From contig JAIJJM010000197.1 of NCBI GenBank assembly GCA_022728415.1, positions 1 through 5,157 of the forward strand: a stretch of 5,157 nucleotides of DNA, read 5' to 3'. The position numbers and the translations under genes are program-made. Below are positions 1 through 5,157 of this stretch, in pieces (positions within the stretch are counted from its first letter, which is position 1; every line of letters begins with the position of its first letter). The stretch comes from Collinsella sp. GTDB lineage: Bacteria > Actinomycetota > Coriobacteriia > Coriobacteriales > Coriobacteriaceae. A model generated the notes under the pieces. The model was not told where the DNA came from. It searched no databases and saw only the letters and a list, made by a program, of their open reading frames with translations.

Positions 1-1444
1 GGCGCTGCTTCTGGCCACCTGAAACACCGGCGCCGCCTTGGCCCAGCTCGCCGTCCAGCCCGCCGATGCGATCAAGGAACTCGTCCACGCACGCCGCGCG
101 GCAAGCCGCGAAAAGTTCATCGTCCGACGCCTGCGGATTGCCCCACTGCAGGTTCTCGCGCACGGTGCCCGTGAACAGCACATTCTTTTGCAGCACAATG
201 CCCACGGCGTCACGTAAGGTCGCGAGGTCGTAGTCGCGCACGTTGTGTCCGCCCACAAGCACGGCGCCCTCGGTGGCGTCGTACAGGCGCGCAATCAGCT
301 GCACAAGCGAGCTCTTGCCCGAGCCCGTACCGCCGAGGATGCCCACCGTCGAGCCGCTCTCGATGCGAAGGTCGATATGCTCGAGCACATCCTCGGCTGC
401 ATCCGCGCGGTATTTAAAGGAAACGTCGCGAAACTCGATACTGCCGTCCGCTGGCGCCGCAGTCGCGAGGTCTCCCGCAGGGTTGGCGATAAAGGGTTCC
501 TCATCGAGCACCTCTGCGATACGGCCCACACTCGTGAGAGCGCGTGTGAGCAGCAAAAATACGTTGGAAATCATCATGAGCGAGTTCATGATCAGCAGCA
601 CGTAGCTCATAAAGCCCGTGAGCGAGCCCACGCCCAAGCGACCTTCGATGATCATGCGGCCGCCAATCCACAGGATCGAGACCGCGGCAACATACATCGA
701 GAGTTGGAACACCGGCAGGTTGAGCACGGCGGTGCCGAAGGTCTTGGTCGCCGTGCCGGCGAGCTCGGTATTGACGGTGTCGAACTTTTCGCACTCGTGC
801 TCGGCTCGCACGTAAGCCTTCACGGCGCGCACGGCGGTAAGGTCCTCTTGCACCACGCCGTTGAGGTGGTCCATCGAGGTCTGGAGTTGGCGGTAGAGCG
901 GGCTCACGCGCACGGTAATGATACCGAGCACGATGGCGAGCATCGGCAGAATTACGGCAAAGACCGCTGCGAGCTCGCGCGAGAGCGCAAAAGCGTAGAC
1001 GAGGCCCATGACCAGATTTACCGGCCCGCGCACCATGGGGCGGAAGCCGTTGCCCACGGCGTTTTGAATCACGGTGATGTCGGTGGTCATGCGAGTGACA
1101 AGCGAGCTTGTCTCGTATTCATCGAGATTGCCGAAGGCGAGGGTTTGGATCTTGCGGTACTCCGCGGCGCGCAGGTTGGCGCCCAGCCCCGAGGCAACGC
1201 GGGCGGACGTGCGCGCATAGCCCAAGCCAAGTGCCAGTGAACATGCGGCGCACACCAGCATATACGCACCCTGCAAAAGCATGTAGTTGATGTCGCCCGC
1301 AGGCACGCCCACGTCGATGATATTTGCCATGATGACCGGAATAAACAGCTCGAGCGCCGTCTCGGCCGTCACAAAGAGCATGCCGAGTATGGCATCGCGT
1401 CGGTATGCCCCCAGATAGGAAAACAGAATCTTGAGATTGCGCAC
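1..1444 (-). CDS. Multidrug-type ABC exporter, fused membrane and ATPase domains (3' end outside window)
   Basis: Half-transporter of the ABC exporter type: a six-helix membrane domain joined to a cytoplasmic ATPase that pairs with a second subunit to pump compounds out of the cell. I translated 481 residues. Residues ~1-310 are hydrophobic with typical exporter intracellular loops (for example ETSSLVTRMTTDI). The ATPase follows, with a Walker A motif GGTGSGKSS (K377), a Q-loop VLQKN (Q419) and the signature VSGGQKQR at 474-481, where the window ends. Walker B, the D-loop and the switch histidine lie outside. The start is a GTG at 1444-1442: an in-frame TGA stands three codons upstream (1453-1451) and a GGGGGA Shine-Dalgarno lies 9 bases before it. 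An ATG at 1454 opens another frame and is not the start. The full length would normally be about 580 residues. The substrate cannot be read from sequence. A partner ABC gene may follow to the left, as in LmrCD-like pairs, but this is inference. Confidence 0.95.
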   Translation of the reverse strand, partial: MRNLKILFSYLGAYRRDAILGMLFVTAETALELFIPVIMANIIDVGVPAGDINYMLLQGAYMLVCAACSLALGLGYARTSARVASGLGANLRAAEYRKIQTLAFGNLDEYETSSLVTRMTTDITVIQNAVGNGFRPMVRGPVNLVMGLVYAFALSRELAAVFAVILPMLAIVLGIITVRVSPLYRQLQTSMDHLNGVVQEDLTAVRAVKAYVRAEHECEKFDTVNTELAGTATKTFGTAVLNLPVFQLSMYVAAVSILWIGGRMIIEGRLGVGSLTGFMSYVLLIMNSLMMISNVFLLLTRALTSVGRIAEVLDEEPFIANPAGDLATAAPADGSIEFRDVSFKYRADAAEDVLEHIDLRIESGSTVGILGGTGSGKSSLVQLIARLYDATEGAVLVGGHNVRDYDLATLRDAVGIVLQKNVLFTGTVRENLQWGNPQASDDELFAACRAACVDEFLDRIGGLDGELGQGGAGVSGGQKQR

Positions 1445-1485
1445 GCAGGTTCATCCCCCATCAAACGTTGTTCGCAAACCCACGT

Positions 1486-1513
1486 ATTATGGCGCGCCGT
1501 GCATCGGTGTCAA
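1486..1513 (-). promoter_or_regulatory. Sigma-70-type promoter of the ABC exporter gene
   Basis: On the minus strand a perfect -35 TTGACA (1513-1508) is followed by a 16-base spacer and a -10 CATAAT (1491-1486, five of six consensus bases). Transcription would start near 1479, giving a leader of about 35 bases before the GTG start at 1444. This is the best consensus promoter in the window. No clear operator overlaps it. Confidence 0.7.
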
Positions 1514-1631
1514 GTGCTCCGAAATCGATTTCTGCAAGGCTAGCGTAGGCACCACGCCTGTACGGCTTATGCCTGTATTCAACGGAAATGATTATGAGCG
1601 TGACTTTTTCGCCCCGCCGCCAACACAAACC

Positions 1632-1662
1632 TTGACTCTACAATCGTTGTAGGGTCTTCACT
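1632..1662 (+). promoter_or_regulatory. MerR-family-type promoter/operator upstream of the MATE gene
   Basis: A -35 TTGACT (1632-1637) is separated by 19 bases from a weak -10 TTCACT (1657-1662). The long spacer contains a perfect dyad, CTACAA / TTGTAG around TCG (1638-1652). With outer arms GAC and GTC the dyad extends to 1634-1656, nine of ten base pairs matching. Promoters controlled by MerR-family activators characteristically have 19-20 bp spacers with the operator dyad between -35 and -10, which the regulator untwists. That, plus the downstream MATE gene and a MerR-type effector-binding domain, supports this reading. No gene with a MerR helix-turn-helix is visible in the window. The transcription start would be near 1669, about 33 bases before the MATE ATG. 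A plain operator for a repressor is the alternative. Confidence 0.6.
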
Positions 1663-1702
1663 ACACTGGTAGCTAAGCGAACCAAGCCAGACAGCCCCAC
1701 CC

Positions 1703-2431
1703 ATGGAACACGACTTCACACGCGGCAATATCCTTAAGACCATCGCGGTCTTTGCCCTGCCCTATATGCTCTCATACTTTTTGCAGATGTTCTACGGCAT
1801 GGCCGACCTGTACATGATGGGACAGTTTAGCGGTGCCGCCGGCATCACCGCCGTGGGCAACGGCGCGCAGACGCTCTACATCATTACCGTGACGCTCGTG
1901 GGCCTGGTCGAGAAGATGATCAGCTTTTTGTTCATTGTGCCGAGTTCCATGGGCGCCACCGTCAGCGCACTCACGGCACAAAACGCCGGCGCAGGCAAGG
2001 GCGCTCGCGCACGCCAGGTGCTCAGGTGCGCCATGACGATCTCGGTGGTGTACGGCTGCCTGTTCACGGTGCCGATGTGGCTGGTGGCACCGGCGTTTAT
2101 TGGCTTTTTTGCCAAGGACCCAACGGTGATCGCGGCCGGTACCGGCTATATGCACAGTTATATTTTCGACGCAATCTTTGCCGACATCCACATTTGCTTT
2201 AGCGGCTTTTTCGCTGCGTATGGCAAGAGCTATATCGGCTTTGCGCACAACGTGCTGGCGGTGGCGCTCATTCGCGTGCCCGGTGCGTGGCTGCTGTCGA
2301 ATGCCTATTCCGATACGTTGTTTCCCATGGGCATCGCCTCGCCGTGTGGATTGATTTTGTCGGCGGTCATCTGTGTTGTCGCGTTTACCGTGCTCAACCG
2401 GCACGGAGCTTTTGACAAGCTGGTGGCGTAG
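1703..2431 (+). CDS. MATE-family efflux protein, internally shortened (242 residues)
   Basis: MATE transporters export drugs and metabolites across the inner membrane using a sodium or proton gradient. They have twelve helices in two homologous halves and about 450 residues. Here residues 1-65 match the family N-terminus (helices 1-2: LPYMLSYFLQMFYGMADLYM, then FSGAAGITAVG). From about residue 68 the protein continues as the second half: VEKMISFLFIVPSS, QNAGAGKGARARQ (93-105), PGAWLL and the final helices. Helices 3 to about 7, roughly 200 residues, are absent although the frame is intact, so this looks like an in-frame internal deletion joined near residues 66-70 (1898-1912). Normal transport is doubtful. 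The start fits the family N-terminus but has no recognisable Shine-Dalgarno (upstream is C-rich). The gene follows the MerR-type promoter and probably shares a transcript with the effector-domain gene 79 bases downstream. Family call is firm; the deletion is inferred from remembered family structure. Confidence 0.88.
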   Translation: MEHDFTRGNILKTIAVFALPYMLSYFLQMFYGMADLYMMGQFSGAAGITAVGNGAQTLYIITVTLVGLVEKMISFLFIVPSSMGATVSALTAQNAGAGKGARARQVLRCAMTISVVYGCLFTVPMWLVAPAFIGFFAKDPTVIAAGTGYMHSYIFDAIFADIHICFSGFFAAYGKSYIGFAHNVLAVALIRVPGAWLLSNAYSDTLFPMGIASPCGLILSAVICVVAFTVLNRHGAFDKLVA

Positions 2432-2473
2432 TGGGGCGACGCAGGCCTAGCACCTCTCCTCTACTTTTTACCG

Positions 2474-2490
2474 AAAGGAGCGGTCCTGTG
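2474..2490 (+). promoter_or_regulatory. Strong ribosome-binding site and GTG start, one base out of frame with the effector-domain gene
   Basis: AAAGGAG (2474-2480) lies 7 bases before a GTG (2488-2490), ideal spacing. The frame opened by this GTG is not protein-like, whereas the conserved effector-domain frame is offset by one base. Between them lies a run of four C (2492-2495). One more C would give GTG TCC CCC GAG CTT CGC, reading straight into the conserved frame as MSPELRYAVLRERV. This suggests a one-base deletion or a sequencing error in the C run. Confidence 0.55.
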
Positions 2491-2510
2491 TCCCCGAGCT
2501 TCGCTACGCC

Positions 2511-2933
2511 GTGCTGCGCGAACGCGTCAACCCTACCGACGCCTATGCGCTGGAGTGGCAGATTCGTCAACTGCAGAAGGGCCAGCACGAGACCTTTGTC
2601 TTTCTGGGCAATCTGGGCGTCGGGATCAGCGCCGAGCGCCTCGCCGCCGGCGACTCTAATGGCTACGACAAGGTCTTCCTGCTGCTCGACGATACCGATG
2701 ACTACCAGGGCGACGTCGAGACACGGCCCGCCGCGCATTGTCTGACCCTAAGCTTCCGCGGCACACACGGGCAAGCAGTCCCGCGCTACGAGCAGCTGCT
2801 CGGCTATATGCGCGAGCACAACCTGGCGCCTGCCGGGCCCTCGCGCGAAATCGCCCTGATCGATGGCATCATCAGCGATGATCCAGCAACCTACGTGACG
2901 CAGATCACGGTGCCGGTTACTGTGCTCGATTAA
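2511..2933 (+). CDS. BmrR/GyrI-like effector-binding domain protein without DNA-binding domain (possible 5' frameshift)
   Basis: The 140 residues resemble the C-terminal ligand-binding domain of MerR-family multidrug regulators such as BmrR and of GyrI-like proteins. Visible hallmarks are a central LTLSFRGTHGQ strand-loop (about 79-89), the helix YEQLLGYMREHNLAPAG, and the C-terminal strand ATYVTQITVPV. Such domains bind hydrophobic drugs and switch the attached regulator. No helix-turn-helix or linker precedes it: the frame is open back only to a TAG at 2448-2450 and has no ATG, GTG or TTG before GTG 2511, which itself lacks a ribosome-binding site. The likelier original start is the GTG at 2488, one base out of frame, giving a stand-alone sensor of ~148 residues. 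Alternatively it is the tail of a MerR regulator that lost its 5' half. Stand-alone forms exist in nature (TipAS, SbmC). Its place behind a MATE gene suggests drug sensing linked to efflux. Family call is by pattern only. Confidence 0.75.
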   Translation: MLRERVNPTDAYALEWQIRQLQKGQHETFVFLGNLGVGISAERLAAGDSNGYDKVFLLLDDTDDYQGDVETRPAAHCLTLSFRGTHGQAVPRYEQLLGYMREHNLAPAGPSREIALIDGIISDDPATYVTQITVPVTVLD

Positions 2934-3026
2934 GAACCTCCCGGAAAGCTATGAAGTGCGGCTCAACTAACGAGCGTCGGCTACAGGAGGACTACCGCGC
3001 CGCAGACAGTCCCCGGTGTGGCGGTT

Positions 3027-3449
3027 TTACTCCTCCGGGATCGGAAACGCACGGATGAACTCTGCGGGCGAGAAGGTCTTGATGGTCGAGCGCACAAAAG
3101 CGGCGCGATCGCGCGTGATGATAAAGTCCACGCCGGCACGCTCGGCCATCGCACGGATACAGCCATCCTCGAAGTCCGGCTCATCGGAATAGGCGGAGGT
3201 AAAACAAGCTTCTTGGTCGAGAGGCTCTGCCGAGTAGCTCTTAAGGCAGTCGCGCACTACCTCGCGGGCGCGCGCCTCGCCGGCCTGTTTAGTGAGAATG
3301 TAATACGCGTCCTTGAGAGAGCAGGCCGAAACAACGCCCGCGATAAGCCCCACGTCAACAAGCCCCTTGATGGTTTGCGCCGCCCCATGCTCCGGCCGAC
3401 CCGGAAGCACGCAATCGAGCAGAAAATTGGTATCGAGAAATGCCCTCAT
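3027..3449 (-). CDS. PIN-domain toxin (VapC-like ribonuclease)
   Basis: VapC-type toxins are small magnesium-dependent endoribonucleases that cut specific RNAs, often tRNA, and halt growth when their antitoxin is lost. The 140 residues show the PIN fold: LDTN at the N-terminus (D6), SLKDAYYIL with acidic D47, DFEDGCIRAMAERAGVDFIITRD with D92/E94/D95, and D114. These are the expected metal-binding acids, so the active site looks intact. The spacing and the SLxDxYY and DFED patterns fit the PIN_3 group better than classic VapC. The ATG at 3449 overlaps the antitoxin stop in an ATGA arrangement, and AGGGAG lies 8 bases before it, so translation is probably coupled. The toxin as second gene is the usual vapBC order. 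The RNA target cannot be predicted. Confidence 0.9.
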   Translation of the reverse strand: MRAFLDTNFLLDCVLPGRPEHGAAQTIKGLVDVGLIAGVVSACSLKDAYYILTKQAGEARAREVVRDCLKSYSAEPLDQEACFTSAYSDEPDFEDGCIRAMAERAGVDFIITRDRAAFVRSTIKTFSPAEFIRAFPIPEE

Positions 3450-3838
3450 AGGTAGCGCTCCCTCGCGATGCGCTTTTCATCTTCAACCGTCATCGTATCG
3501 AGCGGCGTTCCCTTGGGCATTTTGGCTACGAGTTCGAGATACTCCTGATAGTCCTCATCCTCCGCGAGCATCTCACGAATCTCCTTCCAGGTGATCTTGG
3601 GATGCCACATCGTACCCAACTCGCGCTTGAGCTTGTCCGTGCCGCACGCCGGCTTTGCGCCCCCACGCTCCTGAGCAGCGTCATATTCCACCGCAACTGG
3701 GCCTTGATAGTCGAGTGGCACAATCTTGAACAACGGCTTGCTCCGCTTGAAGACCACAACCTCCTCGCCCTCATTGGCAACCTTTTCGGCCACCTGCGTA
3801 AGGTTCTGGCGCAGCTCCGAAAACGCGACGGTAACCAT
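3446..3838 (-). CDS. Phd/YefM-type antitoxin
   Basis: Antitoxin partner of the PIN toxin. Residues 1-43 (MVTVAFSELRQNLTQVAEKV, then EEVVVFKRSKPLFKIVPLD) are a typical Phd/YefM domain, which dimerises and binds operator DNA to repress its own operon. The C-terminal part, from about residue 75 (TMWHPKITWKEIREMLAEDE onward), is acidic and helical and would be the toxin-binding tail. At 130 residues it is longer than the usual 80-90, mostly from this tail. I start at ATG 3838 because AGAGGAG (3850-3844) lies 5 bases upstream; an ATG at 3856 would put the Shine-Dalgarno inside the gene and add MLRGAA without homology. The stop overlaps the toxin start by four bases. Phd-type antitoxins are found with both Doc and PIN toxins; here the PIN pairing is plain. 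Confidence 0.88.
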   Translation of the reverse strand: MVTVAFSELRQNLTQVAEKVANEGEEVVVFKRSKPLFKIVPLDYQGPVAVEYDAAQERGGAKPACGTDKLKRELGTMWHPKITWKEIREMLAEDEDYQEYLELVAKMPKGTPLDTMTVEDEKRIARERYL

Positions 3839-3848
3839 AGCGGCTCCT

Positions 3849-3873
3849 CTCAACATATATCTTCACTGTTGAG
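3849..3873. repeat. Inverted repeat in the antitoxin leader (possible operator or hairpin)
   Basis: Perfect 7-base arms CTCAACA (3849-3855) and TGTTGAG (3867-3873) are separated by 11 bases. The repeat spans the antitoxin leader from the edge of the TATACT -10 box to the edge of the Shine-Dalgarno, so a bound protein or an RNA hairpin here could reduce both transcription and ribosome access. Confidence 0.6.
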
Positions 3874-3927
3874 TATACACGTTATTGTTAATGTTCATAT
3901 ATATAAAGACCGCCACAATGGGGACAA
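3872..3927 (-). promoter_or_regulatory. Promoter region of the toxin-antitoxin operon
   Basis: The sequence upstream of the antitoxin is strikingly AT-rich for this GC-rich window. Two minus-strand promoters are possible. One has a -10 TATACT (3877-3872, five of six) with no good -35. The other has a -35 TTGTCC (3927-3922) and a -10 TATATA, 16 or 18 bases away (3905-3900 or 3903-3898). The second places its -35 inside an inverted repeat (3914-3938). The palindrome GTATAC overlaps the first -10. Autoregulation by the antitoxin is expected for the family but unproven here. Confidence 0.45.
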
Positions 3928-3938
3928 CCACCATTGTG
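3914..3938. repeat. Inverted repeat upstream of the toxin-antitoxin operon
   Basis: Perfect 8-base arms CACAATGG (3914-3921) and CCATTGTG (3931-3938) are separated by 9 bases. Overall length is 25 bp, the same as the leader dyad, but the arm sequences differ. It covers the possible -35 box TTGTCC of the toxin-antitoxin operon and is a candidate operator. A stem followed by no T-run makes a terminator unlikely. Confidence 0.6.
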
Positions 3939-3958
3939 AGGTCCCCCACTCTGCATGA

Positions 3959-4078
3959 ATCTCTTATCGCTCCGGGACGGCACCAGTCCGCAGGATAGCC
4001 CTCATTGACGACATCATCAGCGACGGCCCCGCGACCTACGTAACCCAGATCACCATGCCGGTTACCCCATCCAAATAA
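3959..4078 (+). pseudogene. 3' remnant of a second effector-binding-domain gene
   Basis: From 3995 to the TAA at 4076-4078 the + strand encodes IALIDDIISDGPATYVTQIT then MPVTPSK. This matches the last 27 residues of the effector-binding-domain protein ending at 2933, with 21 of 27 residues identical and 62 of 84 bases identical by my count; most differences are third-codon positions. The frame is open only back to a TGA at 3956-3958, with no start codon or ribosome-binding site. Similarity fades upstream of about APVRRI (3980s), so nearly all of the gene is gone. The pattern indicates an old paralogue that evolved as protein before being deleted, not a recent duplication. It abuts the toxin-antitoxin promoter region and is followed by a terminator hairpin. 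Confidence 0.78.
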
Positions 4079-4108
4079 GAAACGCCCGGAAGGCATCGTG
4101 CTTCCGGG
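4072..4108 (-). terminator. Rho-independent terminator of ligA, probably bidirectional
   Basis: Arms CCCGGAAG (4085-4092) and CTTCCGGG (4101-4108) form a perfect 8-bp stem with an 8-base loop. On the minus strand the stem is followed by CGTTTCTTATTT, a good U-rich tail, 28 bases after the ligA stop. On the + strand it follows the remnant's stop codon and is trailed by TGGTTCTTCAATTT, so it can also end transcription from the left. Confidence 0.8.
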
Positions 4109-4135
4109 TGGTTCTTCAATTTGGCTATCGATGCG

Positions 4136-5157
<1,022 letters not shown>

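Noticed and set aside
245..1240. Long open frame on the + strand (331 codons)
   Set aside because: It lies wholly antisense to the well-supported ABC exporter. Its product is rich in His, Arg and Ala with no domain pattern, as expected from the opposite strand of a GC-rich gene.
1119..1454. ATG-started minus-strand frame (111 codons) with a fair ribosome-binding context
   Set aside because: It overlaps the ABC start in another frame and its product has no family features. The GTG at 1444 in the neighbouring frame gives the conserved exporter.
1556..1577. Direct repeat GCCTGTA, twice, 15 bases apart start to start
   Set aside because: Only 7 bases long and not placed on either promoter; likely chance.
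1772..2404. Minus-strand open frame of 210 codons
   Set aside because: Antisense to the MATE gene, with a His/Arg-rich product of no recognisable family.
2431..2745. Plus-strand frame containing the GTG at 2488
   Set aside because: The product is Ser/Pro/Arg-rich low-complexity sequence. The other frame in the same place carries the conserved effector domain.
2985..3028. AGGAGG-like motif and possible weak hairpin ending in TTTT between the effector-domain gene and the toxin gene
   Set aside because: No start codon follows the motif at proper distance, and the stem has only about four sure pairs, too weak to call a gene or terminator.
3863..4096. Minus-strand frame of 77 codons
   Set aside because: It crosses the toxin-antitoxin promoter, both sides of an inverted repeat and the antisense of the sensor-gene remnant; no protein family features.

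Overview
The window is GC-rich, densely coding bacterial chromosome. The protein flavour suggests a Collinsella-like actinobacterium (Coriobacteriia): this rests on general resemblance of the MATE, ABC and LigA proteins to that group, not on a search. Both ends are cut inside genes: the left edge falls just after the signature motif of an ABC exporter and the right edge inside the NAD-dependent DNA ligase gene ligA.

Layout. 1-1444 (-): N-terminal 481 residues of a fused membrane/ATPase multidrug-type ABC exporter, read from a GTG start with a good promoter. 1445-1702: divergent intergenic region holding the ABC promoter (-) and, on the + strand, a promoter with an unusually long 19-bp spacer filled by a dyad, the architecture of MerR-family-regulated promoters. 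1703-2431 (+): a MATE-family efflux protein of only 242 residues that appears to join the first two membrane helices directly to the second half of the family, an in-frame internal deletion. 2511-2933 (+): a BmrR/GyrI-like effector-binding domain with no DNA-binding part. A strong Shine-Dalgarno and GTG just upstream are one base out of frame with it, next to a run of four C. 3027-3838 (-): a VapBC-like toxin-antitoxin pair, Phd/YefM-type antitoxin followed by a PIN-domain toxin with a 4-base overlap, behind an AT-rich promoter region containing two 25-bp inverted repeats. 3959-4078 (+): the last ~27 codons of a second effector-binding-domain gene, 74% identical in DNA to the end of the first and otherwise missing. 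4085-4108: a hairpin terminator shared by that remnant and ligA. 4136-5157 (-): the C-terminal 339 residues of LigA.

How the parts fit. The middle of the window (about 1630-4110) reads as a worn multidrug-efflux locus. A MerR-type promoter drives a MATE transporter, followed by the ligand-sensing half of a MerR-type regulator, but the transporter lacks its middle and the regulator lacks its helix-turn-helix. A toxin-antitoxin pair sits between that sensor gene and the stump of a paralogous sensor gene. The most interesting points are the MerR-like promoter without a visible regulator, the half-size MATE, and the matching gene ends flanking the toxin-antitoxin module.
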